Shown here piece after piece: positions 12,166-22,951 of a stretch of DNA of 64,000 nucleotides. The DNA is taken from contig NC_053489.1 in NCBI RefSeq assembly GCF_905171775.1, forward strand, positions 141,104,142 to 141,168,141, written 5' to 3'. The notes under the pieces were generated by a model that worked only from the letters and a program-made list of their open reading frames with translations, did no database searches and was not told the DNA's origin. The DNA comes from Rana temporaria (lineage: Eukaryota > Chordata > Amphibia > Anura > Ranidae). Made by a program: the position numbers and the translations under genes. Within the stretch, counting starts at the first letter, position 1, and each line of letters starts with the position of its first letter.

Positions 12166-12294
12166 TTAGAACTTCTGAATTCCACAATGTTCAACGAATA
12201 CACACACTGTTGGTGTACATCTAAGTTTTTGAGAGACTATTTCTCAAACTCCATATCATAATTTGATCTTCAGCATGCTGATTATGTTTTTCAG

Positions 12295-12391
12295 GGGCCA
12301 TACTAATATTTCTTCCAGGATATGATGAGATTGTAGGATTAAGAGATCGCATTTTGTTAGATGACAAGAGATTTGCCGATAATGCCAACAG
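12295..12391 (+). CDS. ythdc2: YTHDC2 exon, start of helicase C domain
   Basis: Two bases complete the glycine, then AILIFLPGYDEIVGLRDRIL is encoded: strand and helix of RecA2 with the typical FLPGxxEI signature of DEAH helicases. It ends ...RFADNAN plus two bases of an arginine codon. Two AGs are possible (12283 and 12294); only the second keeps phase with the preceding exon and fits the family sequence. The upstream intron is 10.75 kb and holds a complete DIRS element. Confidence 0.95.
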
Positions 12392-12565
12392 GTATATATT
12401 TTTCATATGTGATGTATATGAACATGGTAATTATGGTTAATTTTATGAAGTACTTCTAGAAAAAAGTTGCAGTAACAGGTGGACATGAATTCTTCAGTAA
12501 ATGACACGTTTGATGTTGAAGCTATTGGAGAACCATAACTATGTTCTTTTTCTGAACTGTTCAAG

Positions 12566-12653
12566 GTTCCAGGTTTTCATGCTGCACTCAAACATGCAGA
12601 CATCTGATCAGAAGAAGGTCTTGAAGACTCCTCCAGCTGGAATCCGGAAAATT
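12566..12653 (+). CDS. ythdc2: YTHDC2 exon, RecA2 motif IV region
   Basis: The exon encodes FQVFMLHSNMQTSDQKKVLK then TPPAGIRKI and ends in phase 0. The HSNMQ segment is the conserved region between motifs IV and V of DEAH helicases, where RNA backbone contacts are made. The upstream intron is only 174 nt. The acceptor is gttcaag at 12565 and the donor is gtaagt at 12654, a strong consensus. Confidence 0.95.
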
Positions 12654-15024
12654 GTAAGTGTTTTATTAAGGGAGATACGTAGCGTTTTAATTTTATTTTT
12701 TTATCATGTTAAAGGCTTCTTTGCATGTGTTTAGCAGATTGACTGTAGCTGCTTTAGTGATAAAAGCGTGTTGCTTGCAGAAAATAGCTCAGTCACTATT
12801 TTACAGATTTTAAGAGGCTCTCCAGCCTTAAAAAATAATAATAAAAATGAGACAATTCAAATACTGTAGCTGATTGCTTTAAAAAAAAGACAACTACCTG
12901 TTCAGGGATCCAGTGCTGTCCTCACCTGGGCCAGTTTGTCCCCCGGTTTTCAAGGCGCCGGCATGTCTACTAAGGTAACCTGGCTGTGACTCTGTCTTCA
13001 CACCTGGCTTTCCACTACGCATGTGCAAGTCTCACTGCTCTTTATGGATGGACCCACGATTTTCTGGGACCTGCGACGTGTGAAACTTATTGCCTAGGTT
13101 GTCAGTGGGCATGGGTACCTGCTAAGACTAGGTACCTGCTCTGCAAAAGAACAAACCTCCTAAAAGTGTGACAGGAGAGGAGGTAGGCGGAGGAACTTTC
13201 CTTTCAGGGTGAAGTTCTGCTTTAACCGAGTGAGTCAGACAAGGTAGTCTAATAGAAAACGGCTTCTGCTGTCTCATAGAAAACCAAAAATATTTTTTGA
13301 AATCCCAATTCACTATACTTGTTTCCCCTCCAGTGATAAAGCTGTGAGCTTACTCGCTATTTCCCATGTTTGCTAATTTTTTTGGGAGTTTGGCAGCTTT
13401 AGTCATTTTGCAAGCAAAAAGGTAAGAAACTTTTATTGCAGAAGAGGCAAAGAGGGGCATATACTAAGACTGAACCACCCAGAATTTAGAGCAGCTGTGT
13501 GTGGCAACCGACCAGCTTTGTTTCATGTTTAAAGATTAACTTAACAAACTGAGGATAGAAGCTGATATAAGCCCATCCTTTTTTTTTTTTTTTACAAGCA
13601 ACGTTTCACTTTAAGGTTGAATATATTTTTATTAACCTTTTTTAAGAAGAGCCATAGAAAGTACAAAATAAAAACAAATACCACCACACGATTGGTACAT
13701 AGTCTTAGGTCATGTGAATGTGAATAACCATGCGTAAACATTGCCATCAGCATCCTAAACATTCAGTATGACCAAGCAGTTGGACATAGATCTTTATTAA
13801 TACAAGGGTGGGGGGGATATCAGAGAAGGGAGGGGTGGGGTATGGGGGAAGGCATAGATATACATTCAGTGTGTCTGTTACGTTCGTTCTCAATATTGGT
13901 TGGAGAGCCGTTCACCGAGGCAAGTTCCACTTTAAATATGTATTTGTAAAATGGACGACATATAAAATAAAGACTAAAGCACAACATTTTGAGTTCAAGT
14001 AATTACCCTTTTTGGCCTTGTTAAAGTGGTTCTGAAGCCAAAATGTTTTACTCTTAATGTATTCCATTCTGACTCTGATTGTTGCAAAGCGACTTATCCC
14101 TTGTGAGACCTCTATGCCTGGCCTGTATAAGCAAATATAATCACTGAGGACAATCCTTATCAGATAGCTTGAACTCACCAATACCGATTCTATTCACAGA
14201 AGTTGCTTTAATCCAAAACATCAGGTTGCAGCAGATGAACAGGTTGTAGTATTTTGCGGTCAAAAGATGATACTGTCTGTAGCTAACTTATGCAGAATAC
14301 ATGTGGCCATGTTACATGAAGCCATGTTAGATTAAGCCTGTTAAGCTGTTCTCCATTAGCCGGGAAATACAAACTCAGGATGAAGGGTGGAGCATTACAC
14401 AGAAAGGAAGTGTGTCATAGATCAAACAAAAGAAATACAGAAACTGTGCATTACCACAAAAGGCTACCACTAGATGCCAGCATGTAAACAAAAAATAACA
14501 TCCATAGAAAATGCTTCTGAGAATCAACACGTATAAAAAAAACTCTATGCCCATTGGGGCAGCACATATTCATTTAATTGATTTAAAGCAAAAAACATTT
14601 TGAAGCTTTCAGTGCTCCCCCACCTCCCTAGATACTCAACAATGGATCCAGCGCTGTGCATGGCTGGACCGCTTCTCTCCTCTCTTCCTCATCACACAGG
14701 GACTCGGGCAAATGGCCCCTGCTGCTGTCTATCAAATGCTGTGAGGAGGGAGTGAGCCAAGTCATGCTGTGTGTGTCTCTGGGGAGCGGTTCCAAAGACA
14801 TGCACCGTTCAGGAGTGCACATGCACGTGTGCAACCACAGCAAGTGGCTTACTATGGGGGTACATGGAGAAGAGGAGGTTCACAGAGCAAATAAGTATAA
14901 CATGTTTATTATTTTAATTAAAAAAAGCCTTGTTAATAAAGATGCAAGTGTTTTGGGCCCATTTGGTTTCTTCAGGTTGTTTTACAGTTTGCTTGGACAA
15001 TGGACCCCTAAAGCTTGCACCTTT
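12654..15024. other. Intron with unassigned, AT-rich repeat sequence
   Basis: Intron between the motif IV and motif V exons. It contains T-runs, a pyrimidine/A-rich stretch at about 13605-13990 that resembles the reversed 3' end of a LINE, and short frog-type repeat motifs (aaagtggttctgaagcc near 14025). No gene or firm element boundary was found. Confidence 0.4.
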
Positions 15025-15350
15025 AACCAATTCCTGCCCAAGGCCATCATGTGACGTCCTGGACTTCGAGTGGAGATATCTGAATGATGCCTGCAGCTGC
15101 AGGCATCATTCAGATATAATTTTTTTTTTTCTGCCAGGAATTTCCTGCAATGTAAAAATTGGTGGCGGCCGTTTACCATAGAGCCGATCGTGGTCCAGAT
15201 GGTCCTTGGCCATTTCTATGACATTCGGAGGCAGGGCGTGACGTTATGACATCCGTTCAAGCCTCTGCAATTGTAAACACTGCCATTTATTTAGCTGGAA
15301 ACTTTTTTTATTTTTATTTTTTCCAGTAGACTTTTGGGTGGAACTCTGCT
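15025..15350. mobile_element. Fragment of a TTAA element
   Basis: It starts at a TTAA followed by ccaattcctgcccaagg, which resembles the left end of the MITE-A group (ttaaccacttcc). A short internal hairpin is formed by atatctgaatgatgcctgca and its complement (about 15075-15118). No right end was found before the next exon. Confidence 0.45.
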
Positions 15351-15527
15351 TTAAGTTGGCTAATAAAAAGTATCACTCCAAACTTTTTCCAGTAATTGAT
15401 AGCCAACATACTACAACATTCACAGATTAGTAAAAATGTATTATATATGATAAAGAAATTTAAACTTATTTTGCTCTAAAACCATTAAACTGCCCCTTAA
15501 TACAAAGCACTGTCTTGCATTTTACAG

Positions 15528-15608
15528 ATACTCTCCACTAATATAGCAGAAACCAGTATCACTGTTAATGATGTCGTATTTGTCATAGATTCTGGGAAAG
15601 TGAAAGAG
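15528..15608 (+). CDS. ythdc2: YTHDC2 exon, helicase motif V
   Basis: This 81-nt, phase-0 exon encodes ILSTNIAETSITVNDVVFVI then DSGKVKE. TNIAETSIT is helicase motif V of the DEAH group, coupling ATP hydrolysis to RNA binding. VIDSGKVKE is the usual strand after it. The acceptor is ttttacag and the donor is gtaagt. Confidence 0.97.
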
Positions 15609-15711
15609 GTAAGTTTAATGAGGAACTACACTGCATCTGCATGCTTTTGAAAAAAGTATCTGATCATACTGATCTTGGAATAGTCTGAAGCTTCAAGGGC
15701 AGAAGAGACCG

Positions 15712-16594
15712 TCTCAGTAAAGAGGACCTGTCACTGCCTATTGCTATCACAAGGAATGTTTACAGTCCTTGTGATAACAAACGTGATAAAACATTATTTT
15801 TTAAAGATACAGTGTAAAAATAAACATTTTTCAAAGCTCCCTCATCCCCCCCATGAGGTATATCCATGGATTTAGAGCAATAATGTTAGCACCAGACCTC
15901 CAGTGTAAACCTAAATTTGTAACCTGTAAAGGCTTTTAAAGTGTCACCTATGGATAATATAATTTACATAGTTTGTGGCCATTCCATGGGCGTGCATAAT
16001 TTTAAAGCGCAACATGTTTGGCATCTATCTACTCGGTGTTACAACACCTTATATATTTTACCAAAATATTGAGTACAGTAAAACCTTGGTTTGAGAGCAT
16101 TTTGCAAGAAAAGCAAAATGTTTTAATACATTTTGACTTGATATACAAGCAATTTCTTGATATAAGAGTAGTGTCATGTCACAACTGAGTATAAAAAAGA
16201 AGAGAGGAGACGCCAAGTGTAGTAATATGGGTTACAATTAATGAAGGCACAACATTTAGCAACTTATTGCTACACTTAAAGGTGCCTCTTTTCTCTTTTA
16301 TACCCTGTAAAAAAAATGCTTTGATATACAAGTGCTTTGAATTACAAGCATGTTTCTGGAATAGATAATGCCCGCAAACCAAGGTTTTACTGTATTGTGC
16401 ATTAGAATTCAATAAAGTGAAACCCCCCCCCAAATGCATTTGAAAAACTGCTGGGCAAATACCGGGTGACAAAAAAATTGCAACACCCACCATTTTTTTC
16501 TCCAGGGCCTCTAATTTAAAATAAAATAAAATAAAAAAGATTTTTGTTCACATTTATGTGAGATGTGTCAGAAAAAGACCTGGTCTTCAAGTGG
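15712..16594 (+). mobile_element. TTAA element of MITE-B group, 3' part
   Basis: Blocks such as gaggacctgtcactgcc, ggaatgtttacagtccttgt and the run ending cttcaagtggttaa parallel the complete MITE-B copy at 36329-37515. It ends at TTAA (16591-16594) after caagtgg. A Tigger-like MITE is nested in it. Confidence 0.55.
16076..16392. mobile_element. Tigger/pogo-like MITE, 317 bp
   Basis: Terminal inverted repeats cagtaaaaccttggttt and aaaccaaggttttactg are flanked on both sides by TA (16074-16075 and 16393-16394). The terminus resembles pogo/Tigger elements of the Tc1-mariner superfamily. It has no coding sequence. Confidence 0.8.
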
Positions 16595-17802
16595 TTAAAA
16601 TAGTCAATGTTGTATATGTAAAATAGTACCTTACACCCCAGGGGGGGGCTCGTTTCTAGATAGATATGGCTACATTTTACAAGGCTAGTAACATACCAGG
16701 AAAAGTATGCTTAGTTACCGTAAGTTCAATGGGATTTTAAAATTACAGCCACCTGGTTAAAAAAAAAAATATACTTAAAGAGGAACTTTACACATAAAAA
16801 CGTAATAAAAAATAATGTTATTTAGTAAGAAATATACATTACTGGATTTTAAACGGTATAGACACTTATTTTTGATGTTTTACGTAGCTATACCTGCAAA
16901 AGGGGCCAGCCTGAAGTGAATTAGCAGGACTTCATTATCTGACTAAGGTTTCACTTCAAAATGGAATAAACCCACCACTTTAAAGGGGAACTAAAGACCG
17001 TTTATACTCACTTTTCCTCCAATGGTCCTTTCCCTCGCCAGCATCTATTAATCGAATCGACACACAAAGATCAGGCCAGCCGATGTAAACTGAGCTGCGC
17101 ATTTCGAAGGACGTGGCAAAAAGGCAGTTAAAGTGATTGTAAAGCTTTGTTTTAAAATAATAAATAAGGTTGTCCCTAGAAAATATTTGATCCAATAGGA
17201 ATACAGATTTATTTTCTATTTTTTATTTAATATAACCTATCAGCACTCGCCTGACTGTAAGAGGTATGGAGAGTCTAGCCACAGTAAGTATTTTTCAGAA
17301 ATTGCTTTGGAGTTTTTATATCATTGCCAGTTTAGATGTAGATGGCGCTCTTTAGGTGTTGCTCTTTAATATAAAACAAATAGATACACAAGTGCCTGTC
17401 ATGTGGTCTATGTTTGGATAATATTAGTAACTATGCAGATTCAAAAGAAACAAATGTTTGGGGAAGTCCCAAGCATATCCATTGGAACCTCCTTGATGGC
17501 TTGTATATATTCAAAAGCCTCATGAAATTGTCCCAGCTGCTAATCGGATATAAATCTGCTTTGGATGTCTGCACGTGTTACAGGAAAGAAAAGTTGTAGT
17601 TGTGCATTGTATGCTACAGAAATTTCACTCTCAGTTAGCGGTATGATGACTGCAGGGGAACAGAGAGGCTCAAAATCTGGAAACGTTTTCTTCATTATTC
17701 ACGTGCTTGTGCTTGTTTAGAATTACTCCTTAACATATGAATGCAACCTATGACAGTAATTCTCCTGCATCTGAAGCCTGAGTGTGTGTTACTTTCTTGC
17801 AG
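16595..17802. other. Intron, short SINE-like repeats only
   Basis: The stretch holds short repeat motifs typical of this genome (ttaaagaggaactttac near 16777, aaaggggaactaaagacc near 16983, taaagtgattgtaaagc near 17128). No gene, RNA or bounded element was recognised. Confidence 0.4.
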
Positions 17803-17885
17803 AAATCTTTTGATGCTCTAAACCATGTCACAATGCTGAAGATGGTTTGGATTTCCAAAGCTAGTGCTCTTCAAAGGAAAGGAAG
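17803..17885 (+). CDS. ythdc2: YTHDC2 exon, start of motif VI
   Basis: The exon encodes KSFDALNHVTMLKMVWISKA then SALQRKG and the first two bases of arginine. ISKASALQRKGR begins motif VI, whose arginine fingers contact the ATP gamma-phosphate. The exon breaks inside QRKGRAGR, as in the vertebrate family as I recall it. The acceptor is ctttcttgcag and the donor is gtaatc. Confidence 0.96.
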
Positions 17886-18279
17886 GTAATCTCTCTCTTA
17901 ATTTCTGCATTTGCATTATAGTGTAATTAGAGTCCAGGGCTTTCATTTTTGCCATCTGTCGGGTGCTTAAGAGAAATGAGTGCTAAACGTTCATATATTA
18001 TCCAGTGACTGATTGAAAAAAACATCAATAAATGAAAAGTGCAAAAAAAAAAAAAAAATCCAAAGTGCTTGTGCTCTCCTCAACCAGTCTCACAGGCTGC
18101 TCACCTCACATCTGAGTTAAATCAGCAGTGTTCCCCTCTGGGGATGATATAGAAAGCTGGCGTTTTGCTAGTCATCGCCTCCTTCCAAGACACCTACTCC
18201 CATGGGACATGAACCCTGATCTTCTCACCAAATAGGATGGGTATGCAAGAGAAAGAAGGCAAAATCTAGTGCTCTCTGT
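17886..18279. other. Intron without recognised feature
   Basis: Start of the 9.1-kb intron after the motif VI exon. Only an A-run (about 18042-18058) stands out. Confidence 0.4.
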
Positions 18280-18545
18280 TTAAAATCATTTATTTTGTAT
18301 GTAAAAATTTAAGAATACAACTCACAAGGGTGGCACTACAAGCCGTGCAAGCTGGATACACATTGAGACACAAAAGGTCTTGAGATGGCCACAATGTGAC
18401 GTCAATACACAAGCTCCGCCCCCTAGACACGTGTGGTCAGGGCGCTGACCCCTACTGAAGAAATCAACGCCCTGACGACACGCGTCTAGGGGGCAGAACT
18501 TGTGTATTGACATTTCTGTTACGGATTGATAATTACGTTTTTGAT
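18280..18545. repeat. Inverted-repeat element around a hammerhead-like motif
   Basis: The left segment (about 18391-18446: gtcaatacacaagctccgcc, then ccctagacacgtgtggtcag) and right segment (about 18467-18515) are reverse complements. The loop between them carries the CTGAAGA core of the motif at 18445-18496. Outer boundaries are uncertain. It belongs by architecture with the long-inverted-repeat elements at 22244, 27140 and 34540. Confidence 0.55.
18445..18496 (+). ncRNA. Hammerhead-ribozyme-like motif (copy at 18.4 kb)
   Basis: Seen: stem I ctgaccccta (18445-18454) pairs with tagggggcag (18487-18496) in 9 of 10 positions. Core CTGAAGA is at 18455-18461, followed by one extra A. A weak stem II (tca/tga) and GACAC at 18477-18481 (GAAAC expected, one change) follow. 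Stem III is ACG/CGT and the residue after it is C, fitting a GUC cleavage site. Known: CUGANGA and GAAA are the conserved hammerhead core, with N7 free. Activity is inference; the changed GAAA and the extra base make this copy doubtful as a catalyst. Confidence 0.45.
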
Positions 18546-18986
18546 AATTGGTTATTTGGATGTATCACTAATTATTATATTTATTAACCACTTACCAACC
18601 CATGCCATAGCTGAATGACGGCTACAGCTTGGCTCGATAACTCTGGGAGGGCGCCTCCCAAAATTTGGCGCTCCCGTGTGTCCCCTGGGGCACGCAAACA
18701 GGAGTATCTGTGACAGCCAGGTCCAGAGGACCCTGCGCATCATGGTAAATGGCCGCTGCTGGCGGCCGTTTACCACGTGATCCCTCCATCAAATGACGGA
18801 GCGATCACTTGTAAACAAACCGGCGGCATGTCCGGTTCCTCTCTCCCCTCTGTACCGATCAGTACAGTGTGAGTGGAGAGGGGAGAGATCGGTTGCAGCA
18901 GCGATGTGGGCTGCATCTGTAGTGCCCACAGCGCTGCTCTGTGACAAATGCAGCCACATCCATCCCTCCATGCTCAGCCATCCCTT

Positions 18987-20334
18987 TATGCACCGATACT
19001 GTATCAACGCCGATACTAGCCATTTTCGGGAGTATCGCTACTCGCAAAAATGTTCAGATACCGGATGTGACGTCTCTTGGAAGAGGACTGCCTCCTCCTC
19101 CCCTCCGGACAGTGCCATTCCCACCTTCTCCTCCCAGTGACATCACAAGGTGCAGGCCCACCCAGCCTAATGGCCCACAAGCCCCGTCTCCTCGCTGTAC
19201 ACCCCCCTCCTCCAGCTATGACGTACACACCGAGCACTTGATCCGGGGTCTCCCTGGCTGGATGCTGAGGCAGAGAACAGGGGGGGCTCTGTATGAAGAC
19301 ACTCTACGGGCGGTATCCTGTTGTACTGAGCAGCAGGGCTCTCTCCCTGTAGCAAGCCTGCAGTCTCTGGCTCTCTCCCTGTAGCAAGCCTGCAGTCTCT
19401 GGCTCTCTCCCTGTAGCAAGCCTGCAGTCTCTGGCTCTCTCCCTGTAGCAAGCCTGCAGTCTCTGGCTCTCTCCCTCTACCATGCCTGCAGTCTCTGGCT
19501 CGCTTCCCTGTACCATGCCTGCAGTCTCTTGCCCTCTCCCTGTACCATGCCTGCAGTCTCTTGCCCTCTCCCTGTACAATGCCTGCAGTCTCTGGCTGTC
19601 TCCCTGTACAATGCCTGCAGTCTCTGGCTGCCTCCCTGTACCCATGCCTGCAGTCTCTGGCTGCCTCCCAGGCATGGGTACAGGGAGGCAGCCAGAGACT
19701 GCAGGCCTGGGTACAGGGAGGCAGCCAGAGACTGCAGGCCTGGGTACAGGGAGGCAGCCAGAGACTGCAGGCCTGGGTACAGGGAGGCAGCCAGAGACTG
19801 CAGGCCTGGGTACAGGGAGGCAGCCAGAGACTGCAGGCCTGGGTACAGGGAGGCAGCCAGAGACTGCAGGCCTGGGTACAGGGAGGCAGCCAGAGACTGC
19901 AGGCCTGGGTACAGGGAGGCAGCCAGAGACTGCAGGCCTGGGTACAGGGAGGCAGCCAGAGACTGCAGGCCTGGGTACAGGGAGGCAGCCAGAGACTGCA
20001 GGCATGGGTACAGGGAGGCAGCCAGAGACTGCAGGCATGTACATGCATGTACCCATGTCTCGCAGTAACTCTCCTATCTCCATCCTCTTCCCCTCCAGCG
20101 ATCACAGCCTTTTCCATCCCAATGCTCCCACCCCACAATCCCTATTTCACCCCACCCTCAACTACCTTGCCCTCCCTTACACCTTTCCTCCCACCCTGCC
20201 GATGCCCAACTCCCAAGCAACAACCCCCCACCACCTCCCAAACCACCCTTCTTCCTTTGCATCAGTAATCGGTATCGGAGAGTAGCGTGCATAAAATTAT
20301 CAGTACTCGTGTTAAAAAAAAAAAATGGTATTGG
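18987..20334. mobile_element. hAT-like element with 'tgcaccgatac' ends
   Basis: The left end tatgcaccgatactg is matched by the right end gtattggtgcatccc as imperfect inverted termini. An 8-bp duplication could not be confirmed because the flank itself is repetitive (atgctcagccatcc occurs on both sides and several times after 20342). The interior contains a large hairpin minisatellite. No transposase was seen. Confidence 0.5.
19338..20045. repeat. Minisatellite with strand switch, 32-33 bp unit
   Basis: The left half (about 19338-19669) consists of units agcaagcctgcagtctctgg plus 12 bases, period 32. The right half (about 19670-20045) is the same unit in the opposite orientation, gcctgggtacagggaggcag plus 13 bases, period 33, about eleven near-identical copies. 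The two halves are reverse complements, so the array could fold into one long hairpin. The long open frames on both strands here arise from the repeat and are not genes. Confidence 0.92.
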
Positions 20335-21404
20335 TGCATCCCTAATGCTCAGCCATCCATTCCATGCTCAGCTATTCCTCTGTCATACTCATCCATCCAT
20401 AATCGGTCATGCTCAGGCATTCATGATCATCCATCCCGCCTGGCCATGCTCGGCCATTCTCTGTGATGCCCGGCCACGCTCAGTGATGCCCAGCTGTACT
20501 CAGCCTCTGGAAGTCTCCCACATGTGGTATCGCCATACTAGGGAGGAGTAGGAGAATCTATGTTGGGTTTTCATTTTTGGTACGTATATGCTATGTGTTA
20601 GAAATATTGTATGAATGGACAACTTTGTGTTTAAAAAAACAATAAAAAAATATGCGTTTTTCATTTTCTTAACACATATTCCAAAAACTTTTAGAAAAAA
20701 ATTACATGTTTAAAAGACTTATTATGCATCATAGATTATACGTTAGGGTGTTTTCTTTCCGAAATGGGGTCATTTTGGGGGGGTTTCTATTGTCCTGGTG
20801 CTCCAGGGCCTTCACAAGTGCAATAGGTAGTCAGGAAATTAGATGTGTAATTTATGCTCCTAGAACACTCGACTTTGCTACTTGGATGTTGGGCCTCTGT
20901 GGCCACGCTGTGTAAAAGTCTCACATGTGGTATCGCCATACTCGGGAGTAATAGCAGAATGTATTTTGGGGTGTAATTTGTGGTATGCATATGCTGTGTG
21001 TGAAAAAAAAAAAATCTTGATTTTGCAAAGAATTATGGAAAAAAATTACAACTTCAAAAAACTATCCATGCCTCTTACTAAATACATTGGAATGTCTACT
21101 TTCCAAAAAGGGAGATATTTGTGCTGTCCTGGCTTGTTAGGGTCTCAAGAAATGAGAGAGGGAGTCAGTACTTCAGGTGTGATCAATTTTCAGATATTGA
21201 CACCTTAGCTTGTGGACTCTCTAACTTTCACAAATACCAAATATACACCAGTTTGGGTTATTCTTACCAAAGCTATGTAGCAGTATAAATTTTGGCCAAA
21301 ATTTATGAAAAATGACTAATTTGCTAAATTTTATAACAGAAATGAAGAAAAAATATATATTTTTTACAGGATTTTTCAGTCTTTTTTTCTTTTATAGAGA
21401 AAAA

Positions 21405-22243
21405 AATGGGATATACTGCGCTACTAAACACATAAAAATTTAAATGCCGCAGCTCATAATGTAAGACCATTCATTAATACAAAAAAAAGCAGCACAAAAA
21501 ATAATAAAGTGAATTACCATGAGTGCCATGAGTGCCAAAGCTGACAAATCAATAACCAATGTGATGTGAAACGTAAAGAAAAAAAAACATATAATATATA
21601 AATCAAAGTGCATATATAGTCCATATGTAAACCAACAAAAAAGGAATATCCAATCACTGATGAATCGATATGATAGACCTATAGTGAGATACACAGTGCA
21701 GCAACCAGTGAGCAAATCCTGTGCGAGGAAACGGCAGAGCCACAATGTGTCACCAATCACACCTGTGCACCACCACCTATAAAGTTGTATGCTTACCAGA
21801 GGTAAGCTGTAATGGGCCAAAAGTATTGGACGTGTTCCCAATAGATAGTGTTCTCCAATGGCAGGGAAAGCGAGCGATCAGATGGAACGAACTGAATGGG
21901 CACAAAGCCCACGAATCTCAGCGTGGATACCCAAAATTAAGAGAGACTCATAGTGTGTATCGTATGGTGAATCAGATTTAATAACCAAAATGGCAACTTA
22001 CAGTTTAAAAGTGTAACAAACATCCGTATAGGACAATGGAGAGCCGGCCGGCATGCAATCTCCCGTTCAGAGCGATGACGTCAGCACGTCTACCTCCCGA
22101 CGTACGTTTCGCTATAAGATAGCGTCTGGTTAGGAAGGGGGAAAAAAGTAAAAAGTGCTTCCGCGCCACCACACAAATATAAAAGATGAAGGTAAAAAAA
22201 CAGAAATGCTGCTTAATCTGAATAAGTTAATAATTATATACCT
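21405..22243. repeat. Repeat element of inverted-repeat class, partial
   Basis: It starts about tgggatatactgcgctact and lies between the body of the TTAA element and the next inverted-repeat element. Near 22092-22133 (minus strand) a hairpin cgctat-ctt-atagcg is followed by aaacgtacgtc and flanked by ccttcc/gggagg pairing, resembling a hammerhead layout with a lost CTGANGA core. Its partner arm was not found. Confidence 0.4.
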
Positions 22244-22384
22244 CAAGTCGATGTGATAAAAAATGATCAGCGCATAAATTAAATAGATCAATAATGGATG
22301 AATAAATGATACTAAAAGTGATGTATAAACTAGTGGTCAAATGACAAAAAATTACAAAAATGTATTATGGCAAAAAATATATAC

Positions 22385-22398
<14 letters not shown>

Positions 22399-22472
<74 letters not shown>
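22399..22472. repeat. (AT)n microsatellite
   Basis: About 37 uninterrupted TA units within the left arm of the inverted-repeat element. The corresponding place in the right arm has only a T-run, so the array expanded after the arms formed. Confidence 0.95.
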
Positions 22473-22477
<5 letters not shown>

Positions 22478-22897
22478 CAAAGTGTGTAGCAATGTGCAAA
22501 AAATGCATGAGATGAATAGTAAGACAAAAAAGTCCCAAAAAGTGGATAATGAATGTCCTTGTGTAGACTAGTATCAAACAAAGGTGTCTTCTTGTGTGAC
22601 TCTTCTATAAGTTGTGCTCACAGAGCGCGCTTACCTTATGGCAGGTATGTAACAGCTTGTATGGATGTAAATATATCCAGGGATAGTTCCACTGCATGAG
22701 TCTCCAGCTGCTGTCTGTCACTGTGGATGGTTTCACAGGATCTCTCCTCGTGTGTGCCAGAGTATAAAGCAAAAAGACATCCCATCGTGAAGTAAATCAT
22801 GAACTTTTAATTGATAAAAATGTAGAAACTTAAATAAAGGTTTGAAAAGCAATGTGAGACAGCGATTCAACGTTCAGTTCTTAGTGTTTCCTGGTGC

Positions 22898-22951
22898 ATC
22901 AGGTCCTTACTAGTTATGCCACATCACATGGCTTCATCAGAGGTGCCTGAT
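22898..22951 (-). ncRNA. Hammerhead-ribozyme-like motif (copy at 22.9 kb)
   Basis: On the minus strand: stem I strand atcaggcacct (22951-22941) pairs with agg-a-cctgat (22907-22898) in nine positions. CTGATGA is at 22940-22934, then an extra A, stem II GCCA/TGGC (22932-22929 and 22921-22918), then ATAAC where GAAAC is expected. Stem III is the palindrome ACTAGT (22914-22909), and the next residue is A, fitting a GUA site. The motif sits at the inner boundary of the left arm of the 22244-24182 element. Confidence 0.5.

Noticed and set aside
12284..12294. Alternative splice acceptor at 12283 for the FLPGYDEI exon
   Set aside because: It would add 11 bases, break phase with the preceding exon and disrupt the conserved sequence.
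14930..15000. Possible further hammerhead-like motif on the minus strand (CTGAAGA followed by AAAAC)
   Set aside because: No stem II of adequate length and no stem I could be formed, so it does not meet the structure shared by the other copies.
19167..20285. Long overlapping open frames on both strands (up to 323 codons)
   Set aside because: They are translations of the 32-33 bp minisatellite, open in several frames because the unit lacks stops; no recognised protein and no coding signature.
22075..22135. Hairpin cgctat-ctt-atagcg with aaacgtacgtc on the minus strand as a seventh ribozyme
   Set aside because: Stems are good but the CTGANGA core is not recognisable; kept only as a note in the repeat entry.
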